DNA from: Halichondria panicea | Taxonomy: Eukaryota > Porifera > Demospongiae > Suberitida > Halichondriidae | Assembly (NCBI RefSeq): GCF_963675165.1 | Contig: NC_087382.1 | Span: 5,185,963 to 5,249,962 of the forward strand | Direction: 5' to 3' | DNA: 64,000 bases | Shown here: one piece after another, positions 45,648 to 54,964 of the stretch | Position numbering within the stretch: position 1 is the first letter of the stretch | Layout: each line of letters opens with the position of its first letter | Translations under genes and position numbers: made by a program | Notes under the pieces: generated by a model | Told to the model about the DNA's origin: nothing | The model's input: the letters and a program-made list of their open reading frames with translations, nothing else | Databases searched by the model: none

Positions 45648-47788
45648 TAAGACATCTAAGAAACTGCCGGGTAGCCTGATTTAGAAGCAAAAGGACATAT
45701 ATAATGTATATATAGTGTCCTTAAAGGGAAGGTACCATGAAAAAATAAAGTTTTATTTTTTTGCCTTAAAATGTTCTTTGTGGGGTATAAAATAGCCCTG
45801 AGACAAAAAAATATTTTTCTGAAAATTAACTTTTCAGAGAAACAGGACTGTAGAAACACAATTTCTGGCTTAAAATTTTGCTTCCTGTTGTGGTCAAATG
45901 TGGGCGCGGTCAAACGTGACGTCAGAGTAGGCATTTGTGCTGCATGTAAAATGTATTCTGTGTGTGTTGAGTGTGTTGCAGCTGGTTGCTCCTTTACATC
46001 TAGCAGTCATACAGTTCTCTCAGTTGAAATATGAGTGGGAAAAACAAGTCCTATTTACCAGAGCTCACTGAAAAGCAACAGAATCCTGTTTCTGTGTACA
46101 GTGAAAACTCACAGATATGACCTCCCTTGCTGCTCAGTTTGGGATCCAAAAGAGGAAGAAGCTGAAATCTGAGGTCTGGAGCCATTCTAACTGTTTTCTA
46201 TAAGGCAGTTATTCAGAAATAAACTGCCATATTGTCCTGTAAAAAGAGAGGCCCTGAGATCAGAGTCATGGAATGGAGAGATAGCCCTATAGAGAAGTGC
46301 CCGGTCGGCCACTGTATACGGAAAAGCGAGAACGGAGACAGGTTAATAGCTTCTGTTTTTGTTCAATCATGTATAATTATAATACCTCGCTGCAGTTGAT
46401 ACTTGATGCTTTACAAGAGACAACCTCTCTATACCGTGACTCCTGCATGTAGACCCGGCATGCAACTGAGACTCCTGATCAGACTACATATGCATGCAGT
46501 ACCTCTCTTCCTATTTTCATGTTGGAAACAACTTCAGCAAGGGTCTCATTGTCATGCAAAGACCAGTGAAACTAAAACTTGACGTGTTAATAATGTAAAG
46601 ATTACCGATAGTAACTCAAACCCCATCTAAATTATAAATTATAACTACCAAGGATGTCGATATTTAGTGTGAAGTGCTTGGACTCATGCATGGTGACTCT
46701 CCCCCTGTTGTTAAATCCCATACAACCTAATTTTGAGCCCAGCATCTTCTTCTCCTAAACGTTTGTCGCGACATTGACAAAAACGTAACTTTTAAATTGT
46801 CTCAAGAGTAATACACGTAATACAGGTTGAGTCAATAATCCTGCATGTAAAGAAGAAGGAAATTTGTTACGAATCGCAGCTATACTGCATGCACAGCTTG
46901 GTAGAACAACTCGTATAATTATATGTCTTCCAAGCCAGCCCCAGCACAACCGACTAGTTAAGAAAGTTATACCTTTCGCACTGATAAACTTACTGGTGTA
47001 TACTTCATTCTCATCTGCCTCACCATATCTGTGTTTGTGGGCAGTGTACGCCATCTGTAGCACCCACATATCAAGGATCAAATCCATCACACTGATTCTC
47101 TATTGGTATATACATTTCTACACAACGTACTACCGCATGCATTCACACCTGACACACTCAATTGCATGACTGTATACTTATACATATAGACCTAGTCTAT
47201 ATACTAATTAGTCAATTAACATTTCCTATCCTGCCTTCATTGTCACCATCATCATCACCACTCGAACTAGCATGGGAAGGCTTTCTCGCTCATACAGATA
47301 TGGCTCCACAGCGCTTGTTTTATCTTCACTGCAGCTTTTTTCATGCTCAACAGATGAGAAGGAGTAGGAAAAACTCAACTGGCTTGAAAATCATAGCTAA
47401 AATCACATGTGTCTGTCAGTCAGACTCATGCAGCCACCAGTATGCATCAATTCAATGTTTACTAGTACCTACTCTGACGTCACGTTTGACCGCGCCCACA
47501 TTTGACCTCAACAGGAAGTAAAATTTTAAGCCTTTCTTAACAATCCTGTTCCTCAGAAACTTTAATTTAAAAAAAAATTTTTTTGCATCAAGGTTATTTT
47601 ATATCTCACAAAGAACATTTTAAGGCAAAAAAATAATACTTTATTTTTTCATGGTACCTTCCCTTTAATAGAGAGGCATCCTCTAGTGTCCTGCACGGGA
47701 GGGTCCGTTATGGGAGGTTGCACTGCATGTAATAGTTATATAGACATCTATAAGAAACTGCCGGGTAGCCTGATTTAGAAGCAACAAC
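45648..47788. repeat. Direct repeats flanking the TTAA element
   Basis: GAAACTGCCGGGTAGCCTGA, followed by TTTAGAAGCAA, occurs at about 45660-45690 and again at 47754-47786, outside the element ends, indicating an older tandem duplication or a larger composite repeat around the transposon. Confidence 0.6.
45725..47664. mobile_element. TTAA-flanked element, 1.94 kb, long inverted repeats
   Basis: TTAA at 45721-45724 and 47665-47668 flanks ends AGGGAAGGTACCATG and CATGGTACCTTCCCT. The inverted repeats extend about 200 bp, through TTTGACCGCGCCCACATTTG near the inner edge. A TTAA target fits the piggyBac or Kolobok superfamilies. The 1.5-kb centre has only short frames (up to about 110 codons) and no catalytic motif I can recognise, so it is non-autonomous. 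Confidence 0.8.
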
Positions 47789-47839
47789 CAACGCAAAGAA
47801 AATGGTTGATGGGTGTGGGCTATGAACTTAAAGCCAAAG

Positions 47840-48352
47840 TAGCCTTGTCCCCAGGTCGAGCTGTCTCTATAATAACGCCAACTATATAGGACTGCATAAT
47901 TATGGGCATGTCTAGTAAATTAACGTCTCTATGTTTTAATGCATGATAGAGAAATGACAAAGAAATATGATCATAGATGTCCAATAGTATGCTATCTATG
48001 TCTAGGTAGATCGAGCTAAATCAAAGTTCATTGCCTGCAGCAACTGGTAGGACCCTATACTGATGTAGGGAACCCTTTTTTCACCACTGGAGTTTACAAC
48101 TTGGACTTCTGCTCATTGAGGGAGGCCTTCTTGGTTGACACAGCTTGATATAGCTACCACCTAGATCTAATACCTATATAGATAGCTTACTTAGCTTTCT
48201 TCAAGAGTAACACAGAGCTATTTTTGTGATTATGGCAGCTCATTGGAATTTGTCAAATCTGAAACTACACGCATATGCAATCTTTACCAGGCCTAGTTGG
48301 TGACCTAGCGTTATTTTAGAGACAAAAACAACCCAGCCTGGGGACGAGGCTA
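47840..48352. mobile_element. TAGCCTCG-family element, 513 bp
   Basis: Ends TAGCCTTGTCCCCAGG and CCTGGGGACGAGGCTA. Inner arm motifs CTCTATAATAACGCCAACTA and CTAGCGTTATTTTAGAGAC pair. Flanks do not show a convincing target duplication, so it is probably old. Confidence 0.6.
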
Positions 48353-48629
48353 CGTCAAAAACACATGCAGCGCTTGGACCAAAGAAGTTCCTGAGCATCT
48401 GTATAGAAGATTCTCTTTCTCCTGTGTCTAGAATCAAGGCTATAGAGAGCATTATAATGAGTATGAAGTATTTGAGCAGTTATTGATGCTTAATCAGTGA
48501 CCCAAACACTGGAATTTTTCAAGTGTTGACATCACCACGGCTACGGCATACATAATCCTATACGTGATTTATAGTTCAAAATAATGAATACTGAATAGAC
48601 GAATTGTTACAAAAAAATGTTCTCATTAC
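48353..48629. other. Unassigned sequence downstream of the coding exon at 48630
   Basis: No exon, RNA or repeat identified. If the gene at 48630-54958 continues, its next exon lies beyond this stretch. Confidence 0.3.
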
Positions 48630-48768
48630 CTTGTTTTCTACGTGACTGCTCAGATTCATCAGATTTCCCTCTCAGCTGCTTATCAATGCATGCAAGTTCT
48701 GTCTCCAGATAATGTTTTCGTTCATCAGAGGGTGAGCTCTGTAGCTCCCGTAGCAACTCACCCATTCT
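48630..48768 (-). CDS. Coding exon downstream of the microexon array (46 codons)
   Basis: Acceptor TCATTGTAG then AGAATGGGTGAG, open for 46 codons plus one base to a GTAATG donor after ACAAG, so it enters in phase 0 and leaves in phase 1. The peptide RMGELLRELQSSPSDERKHY continues through LETELACIDKQLRGKSDESE to QSRRKQ. It is strongly charged and helical-looking; I recognise no family. Its phase-0 entry matches the phase-0 exit of exon 1 at 54911 and of all seven microexons between. Its phase-1 exit is compatible with the Roc/COR-like exon at 44942 or 44896, but that link is untested. The internal ATG offers an alternative start. Confidence 0.6.
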
Positions 48769-49104
48769 CTACAATGAGATATCATTGAGACGAGGATAAG
48801 AGTTATAATGTAAAAGGTGAATGAGGTCAGAGTTCAAGTGGTTGCCAGCTTCGGAGGAGTGAGGACACAAATAACCTTATAATTATAGGCATTAATCATA
48901 ATCTTTTAATGCCATTCTTGGATACGCCCACTCATGTGACCAAAGCTGATTGCCACATGAGTGGGTGTGACCAATATGCAGAGTTATAAGTGTGGAAGGT
49001 TAATTTTCCCACTCCTGGTAAAGCTTTATACATGCAGCTCTTTTCTGGCTCAGGCTATCCTAGCGCTTTAGTGCAAGGTTTGTGCAAACAGATGATGCTA
49101 CATG

Positions 49105-49261
49105 TACCGTATAGCGGGTATATTTCGAGGGTATAAATTCTCGCGGAAATGCTTTTCATTTTTGTGGAATAGCAGCCTTTTTACAGCGGTTATAAATGCT
49201 CACCATACATGCTTATAATCCACGAAAACCACGAACATTTATACCCTCGAAATATACGGTA
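49105..49261. mobile_element. GTATAGCGGG MITE in array unit 1
   Basis: Left end CCGTATAGCGGGTATATTTC intact, right end shortened (AATATACGG). The same insertion is present in unit 2 (50510-50666) and unit 3 (51987-52540), so it predates the tandem duplication. Confidence 0.7.
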
Positions 49262-49573
49262 TATACGCGTGACTCTGAAGATACGTATGCAACATGCAGC
49301 CTTCACTGTGATAACTCCAGAAAGAAGCATTAGGTTGCAAATCCACGAAAATAAAGAGAATGGCTAAAAGCCTATAATATTATAGAAGAGCTGTTAGTTT
49401 TCATCGTTGAGCAGTTACAGCTGGTAACATTAAATTTTATCAATCATGCAAACAGATGATATCAATTAAAGTGAGGAATGTAATTTGTTATGCAGACATG
49501 TAAATAGATGCTACAATGAATAACGTATCAAGTGAACACATGTAACGTCATTATACGGCTGTTTACAACTTAC

Positions 49574-49579
49574 CGATAG
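49574..49579 (-). CDS. Candidate microexon m1 (6 nt, LS)
   Basis: On the - strand: acceptor ATTGACTGATTAG, core CTATCG, donor GTAAGTTG. Two codons, phase 0. Upstream pyrimidine-rich TATTTTCTTCC supports the acceptor. Confidence 0.45.
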
Positions 49580-49892
49580 CTAATCAGTCAATGGAAGAAA
49601 ATACACGAAACAACCAAGTAAAACGGAACCTCTCAAAATGTACATCATTGATGAAATTTATTGTAGCAATTAAATGCTATCAACTAAATTGAGGTATTTT
49701 CTGGTATGTACAGTTACAGATGCCACAATGAAGTACACGTCAACTTCAGACGAGAACAATAAATCATAGATGCATAGTTCCAACAATAATAAATGTAGCC
49801 CTATGAGGTATCATTAGTAGACAGATGCTACAATGAATAATGTATCAAGTGAACACATGTAACGTCATTTTCTACAGCTGTTTACAACTTAC

Positions 49893-49901
49893 CGAATTTA
49901 T
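49893..49901 (-). CDS. Candidate microexon m2 (9 nt, INS)
   Basis: Acceptor CACTGACTGATTAG, core ATAAATTCG, donor GTAAGTTG. Three codons, phase 0, no stop. Confidence 0.5.
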
Positions 49902-50509
49902 CTAATCAGTCAGTGGCACATGTGAGGGAAGAGAATAGAACACATGAAACAACTAAAATTCATCAAAGTACAGCGGAACCAATATGTAAATGTATTAAAT
50001 CAAATTGCAGCTATACATCGAAGAATCTATTTTCTCAGATACACTGAATAAATCCCACAAGCACACGAGTTCGTTATGCTACAAGGTATGCTTTGCTTCA
50101 GTCAAAAGTGCTAGATTGTTACTTCAATCCAATCTTGATTATTCAATGTTAGATTGAAAAATAAGGCCTCCTTCATAGGCCTAGAAAATAACAAGGAGAG
50201 GAAGTTGGTGTGGAGACGAGGATAAGAGCTAAACATTTTATTGTAAAAGGTAGATGAGGTCAGAGTTCAAGTGGTTGCCAGCTTCGGAGGAGTGAGGACA
50301 CAGATAACCTTATATAGGCATTAATCATTAATGCGGATATGCCCACTCATGTGACCAAAGCTGATTGCCATATGAGTGGGTGTGACTAATATGCAGAGTT
50401 ATAAGTGTGGAAGGTTAATTTTCCCACTCCTGATACTTGCAGCTCTTTTCTGGCTCAGGCTACCCTAGCGCTTTAGTGCAAGGTTTGTGCAAACAGATGA
50501 TGCTACATG

Positions 50510-50666
50510 TACTGTATAGCGGGTATACTTCGAGGGTATAAATTCTCGCGGAAATGCCTTTCATTTTTGTGGAATAGCAGCCTTTTTGCAGCGGTTATAA
50601 ATGTTTGCCATTCATGCTTATAATCCACGAAAACCACGAACATTTATACCCTCAAAATATACGGTA
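50510..50666. mobile_element. GTATAGCGGG MITE in array unit 2
   Basis: Same position and same shortened right end as the copy at 49105. Confidence 0.7.
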
Positions 50667-50981
50667 TATACGCGCGACTCTGAAGATACGTATGCAACAT
50701 GCAGCCTTCACTGTGATAACTCCAGAAAGAAGCATTAGGTTGCAAATCCACGAATATAAAGAGAATGGCTAAAAGCCTATAATATTATAGAAGAGCTGTT
50801 AGTTTTCATCGTTGAGCAGTTACAGCTGGTAACATAAAATTTTTATCAATTATGCAAACAGATGGTATCAATTAAAGTGAGGAATGTAATTTCTTATGCA
50901 GACATGTAAATAGGTGCTACAATGAATAACGTATCAAGTGAACACATGTAACGTTATTTTCTACAGCTGTTTACAACTTAC

Positions 50982-50993
50982 CATTCCACCATT
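50982..50993 (-). CDS. Candidate microexon m3 (12 nt, NGGM)
   Basis: Acceptor CACTGACTGATTAG, core AATGGTGGAATG, donor GTAAGTTG. Four codons, phase 0, no stop. Confidence 0.5.
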
Positions 50994-51322
50994 CTAATCA
51001 GTCAGTGGCACATGTGAGGGAAGAAAATATATGAAACAACCAAGTAAAGCGGAACCTCTCAAAATGTACATCATTAATGAAATTTATTGTAGCAATTAAA
51101 TGCTATCAACTAAATTGAGGTATTATCTGGTATGTACAGTTACATATGCCACAATGAAGTACACGTCAACTTCAGACGAGAACAATAAATCATAGATGCA
51201 TAGTTCCAACAATAAATAGCCCTATAATTATGTGGTATCATTAGTGTAGATAGATGCTACAATGAATAACGTATCAAGTGAACACATGTAACATCATTTT
51301 GCTACAGCTGTTTACAACTTAC

Positions 51323-51334
51323 CGATAGCTTTTT
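51323..51334 (-). CDS. Candidate microexon m4 (12 nt, KKLS)
   Basis: Acceptor CACTGACTGATTAG, core AAAAAGCTATCG, donor GTAAGTTG. Four codons, phase 0. Its last six bases equal the whole of m1. Confidence 0.5.
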
Positions 51335-51986
51335 CTAATCAGTCAGTGGCACATGTGAGGGAAGAGAATAGAACACATGAAACAACTAAAACTCATCAAA
51401 GTACAGCGGAACCTCTCAATTAATAATCAATATGTAGATGTATTAAATCAAATTGCAGCTATACATCGAGGAATATATTTTCTCAGACACGTAGCAAGAT
51501 GTTACACTGAAAAATCCCACAAGCACACGAGTTCGTTATGCTACAAGGTATGCTTTGCTTCAGTCAAAAGTGCTAGATTTTTACTTCGATTATCTTCCAT
51601 GTTTGATCGAAAAATAAGGCCTCCTCCACAGGCCTAGAAATTAACAAGGAGAGGAATTTGGTGTGGAGACGAGGATAAGAGCTAAACATTAATTTTTATT
51701 GTAAAAGGTGGATGAGGTCAGAGTTCAAGTGGTTGCCAGCTTCGGAGGAGTGAGGACAAAAATAACCTTATATAGGCATTAATCATGACCTTTTCTTGGA
51801 TCTCATGTGACTAAAGCTGATTGCCACATGAGTGGGTGTGTCCAATATACCGAGTTATAAGTGTGAAAGGTTAATGTTGTCCACTCCTGGTAAAGCTTTC
51901 TTTATACATGCAGCTCTTTTCTGGCTCAGGATATCAAAATATAGCTAGCGCTTTAGTGCAAGGTTTGTGTGAACAGATGATACATG

Positions 51987-52540
51987 TACCGTATATAGCG
52001 GGTACCGTATATGCTTGATCAGGAGCCGCGGCTACTAAATGTTTCATTTTGCTGGAAGAGGAGGCTACAATTCAAGAGAGGCCACTGTTCAAGAGCGGCG
52101 TTTATTAGCTCCAGATAATTTAGTTTGTCATCAAAAGTTGTTTTCACCTGCATAAACTTGAACTCTGCCATGAGAAAGTCTTTGTGAAGCACTAACAAGC
52201 TGCTACTTGTAGCTACGTACATGTAGCTAGCTGCTAGTAATAATTTTTTTGGCTGCCACGTGCAGAAATGCTAGAGTCAAAGTTCACTGAGGCTACTATT
52301 TGAGAGCGGCTACTAAATGTTTCATTTTGCTAGCAAGGGAGGCTACTATTTGAGTGCGGCCTTTATACAAGAGCGGCCTCTGATCGAGCATACACGGTAT
52401 ATTTCGAGGGTATAAATTCTCACGGAAATGCCTTTCGTAATTTTGTGGAATAGCAACAGCGGTTATAAATGTTCACGGTACATGCTTAATCCGCAAAAAC
52501 CACGAACATTTATACCCTCGAAATATACCCGCTATACGTA
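51987..52540. mobile_element. GTATAGCGGG MITE of array unit 3, split by another MITE
   Basis: Outer ends CCGTATATAGCGGGTA and ATATACCCGCTATACG. Here the right end retains the CCCGCT lost in the copies of units 1 and 2. The interior is interrupted at 52005-52397. Confidence 0.7.
52005..52397. mobile_element. Nested TA-target MITE (393 bp)
   Basis: Ends CCGTATATGCTTGATCAGG and CTGATCGAGCATACACGG with TA at 52003-52004 and 52398-52399. Interior carries two direct repeats beginning GGCTACTAAATGTTTCATTT. Absent from units 1 and 2, so it inserted after the array formed or only in this unit. Confidence 0.75.
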
Positions 52541-52852
52541 TACACACGATTCTGAAGATACGTACTGCAACATGCAGCTTTCACTGTGATAACTCCAGAA
52601 AGAAGCATTAGTTTGTAAATCCACAAATATTATAGAGAATGGCTAAAAACCTATATAGAAGAGCTGTTAGTTTTCATCGTTGAGCAGTTACAGCAGAGCT
52701 GGTAAATTAAGTTTTATCAGTTATGCAGACAATTATTAGCGATTAAACTGAGAAGTCTAATTTCTCATGCAGACATGTAATTAGACGCTACAATGTATAA
52801 CGTATCAAGTAAACACATGTAACGTCATTTTCTACAGCTGTTTACAACTTAC

Positions 52853-52864
52853 CATTCGCTTATA
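52853..52864 (-). CDS. Candidate microexon m5 (12 nt, YKRM)
   Basis: Acceptor CACTGACTGATTAG, core TATAAGCGAATG, donor GTAAGTTG. Four codons, phase 0, no stop. Confidence 0.5.
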
Positions 52865-53174
52865 CTAATCAGTCAGTGGCACATGTGAGGGAAGAAAATA
52901 CATGAAACAACCAAGTAAAGTGGAACCTCTCAAATTAAATTGTAGCCATTACATGGTATCAACTAAAATGAAGTATTTTCTGGTATGTACAGTTACAGAT
53001 GCCACAACAAAGTATATGTCAACTTCAGACGAGAACAATATAGATCATGGATGCATAGTTCCACAACAATAAATGTAGCCCTATGTGTGGTATCATTAGT
53101 GTAGATAAATGCTACAATGAATAATGTATCTTGAACACATGTAACGTCATTTTCTACAGCTGTTTACAACTTAC

Positions 53175-53183
53175 ATAACGTCT
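53175..53183 (-). CDS. Candidate microexon m6 (9 nt, RRY)
   Basis: Acceptor CACTGACTGATTAG, core AGACGTTAT, donor GTAAGTTG. Three codons, phase 0, no stop. Confidence 0.5.
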
Positions 53184-53296
53184 CTAATCAGTCAGTGGCA
53201 CATGTGAGGGAAGAGAATAGAACACATGAAACAACTAAAACTCATCAAAGTACAGCGGAACCTCTCAATTAATAATGTAATCAATGTAATCAATGT

Positions 53297-53629
53297 ACCG
53301 TAATTTATCGGAAAGCAAAAATTGGAAATTGTCCGGGTATAATTGAAACAGATTTTTATAGAGCATGCAATTAGAACAAGCAAGCAGCTGCATGCGAGCT
53401 AGCTAAGTTTAATAGAACAGTGTGCGACTGAATAGTTGCACTATAGCTAGCTACTCAAAGCTATCTATAACTGCAGCACTCTAAGTCTTTCTTGCCGTCT
53501 ATGAAGAATGTAACTCAACTTTTCAAGGTATTGTCAGGATATTTAATTAAAGCACAGGATGTCCGTTGTATTAGAACAAATGAATGAAAATTGCCCAAAA
53601 GAGTGTCCGATAATTTAGAAGATATACGG
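53297..53629. mobile_element. TA-target MITE in array unit 3 (333 bp)
   Basis: Ends CCGTAATTTATCGGA and TCCGATAATTTAG, the right side continuing to GATATACGG; TA at 53295-53296 and 53630-53631. Not present in the other units. Confidence 0.65.
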
Positions 53630-54379
53630 TAATTAATTAACAAATAGCAGCTATACATCGAGGAATCTATTTTAATTCTTAGACATGTAGCAGGATGCTA
53701 TATACACTGAATAATCCCACCACGAGTTCGTTATGCTATACAAGGTATGCTTTGCTTTGGTCAAAAGTACTAGATTGTTACTTCAATCCAATCTGATTAT
53801 CTTCAATGTTAGAATGAAGCATAGAGATGATTTTGCCTCATTAACAAGAAGAAGAAGTGGGCGTGGGGACGAGGCTTTAAGAAAAGGGTGGATGAGGTCA
53901 AATTTAAAGTTGCCGTTGATTCTAGGTTTAATTTTGTCCACTCCTGATATACATGCAGATCTACTCTGATTGTTGTAGCTATTAAATAGCTATAGCGCTT
54001 TAGTGGAAGGCTAACACGAATAGAAAGTTTGTGTGAACAGATGATGCTATACACACGATTCTGAAGATACGTACTGCATGTACATGACATGATTGCTGCT
54101 CTAAACCACACCCAATTCAGTAAAGTCCAGGAACAAGCTATAGTCCGTCTAGCTAGGCTACAGCAGCCCTGTCCTGTATCCGTCCCTAAAGAAAACCTCT
54201 GAAAAGAGGACAAATGCTCTGCTCCCAAACTGTCCTTCATTCGGAGGTTGCACTCTTTAATAGTTTCTGAGATTTTTACGCAGTTATAGATACTACAAAT
54301 AAGTACACCTCAACTTTGGACGAGAGAACACAATGTTAATATCTTCTATTGCTGCTTACAACTCAGTTACCCGACGAAC

Positions 54380-54512
54380 CGTGTATAGTGCGTATATTTC
54401 GAGGGTATATAATTGCGGTTTTCGCTGATTAAGCATGCATACTGCAAAGGCTGCTGTTCCGCGAAACTTCTTTATTTCCGCAAAAGTTTATATACCCTCG
54501 AAATAATTATAT
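54380..54512. mobile_element. GTATAGCGGG-family MITE beside a decayed module
   Basis: Ends GTATATTTCGAGGGTATATA and TATATACCCTCGAAATAATT. It sits where the acceptor side of a further microexon-type module would be expected (donor-like GTAACT at about 54375 on the - strand). Confidence 0.6.
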
Positions 54513-54587
54513 CTACAAAAAGTACAACACCTCAACTTTAGACGTAAGAACACACTGATCTTCTATTGCTGCTAATATACGACTTAC

Positions 54588-54608
54588 CCAAAGCTGCTGA
54601 CGCTTCGA
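54588..54608 (-). CDS. Candidate microexon m7 (21 nt, SKRQQLW)
   Basis: Acceptor CACTGACTGAATAG lies directly upstream and donor GTAAGTCG directly downstream. Seven codons, phase 0, no stop. This is the longest and most diverged member and the nearest to exon 1, so it may be the ancestral exon. Confidence 0.55.
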
Positions 54609-54910
54609 CTATTCAGTCAGTGGCACATCACATGTGAGGAAAGAGAATAGAATACATGAACGAACTCTGATCCATGAAAGGACAGTAATTGATTCTCTAA
54701 ACACGTTACACAGGTAGGCCATGACTACGAGCATAGATTACTGACAGTTCTATCTATGGTACGAGTGACTATAGATCTATCAAACGTATCTACACTGACC
54801 AATCATGTCAAACCTATAGTACATGCAGTATCATAATGACATGAACATATCACAGTATCATAATGACCTTCTGAATAGTCTATTCTGATAATAAATATTA
54901 ATCAGCTCAC

Positions 54911-54958
54911 CTCATCCTCGGAGTTAGAGTACCCTTCTTCCATTGCTTCAGTCGCCAT
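54911..54958 (-). CDS. First coding exon of the microexon-array gene (16 codons)
   Basis: ATG at 54958 opens MATEAMEEGYSNSEDE, ending exactly at a GTGAGC donor in phase 0. A 5' UTR segment with ATTTTCAGTCAAGACA precedes it, so the ATG exon may itself begin at an acceptor 8 bases upstream. The peptide is acidic. A diverged copy of this exon and its surroundings lies at 63688-63720 with the same phase and donor, which supports it being a real exon. Confidence 0.6.
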
Positions 54959-54964
54959 TGTCTT

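Larger units (their letters stand above)
48780..54630. repeat. Tandem array of about 1.4-kb units filling one intron
   Basis: Units start near 48785, 50213, 51665 and 53860 (GGAGACGAGGATAAGAG or similar, then GGTGGATGAGGTCAGAGTTC). Each full unit holds an inverted piece of repeat R with a GTATAGCGGG MITE in it, then two modules built as GTGAACACATGTAACGTCAT, CAGCTGTTTACAACTTAC, a short variable core, CTAATCAGTCAGTG. The fourth unit is shortened. The modules are described as microexons below. Confidence 0.85.

Noticed and set aside
45771-47521. Short frames inside the TTAA element as a transposase
   Set aside because: Frames are under about 120 codons, partly in the inverted repeats, with no DDE-type signature.
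48780-54630. Regular repeats with short variable cores considered as a CRISPR-like array
   Set aside because: Unit spacing is 300-1100 bp, cores are 6-21 nt, and the conserved borders are eukaryotic splice-site sequences in an intron-containing genome.
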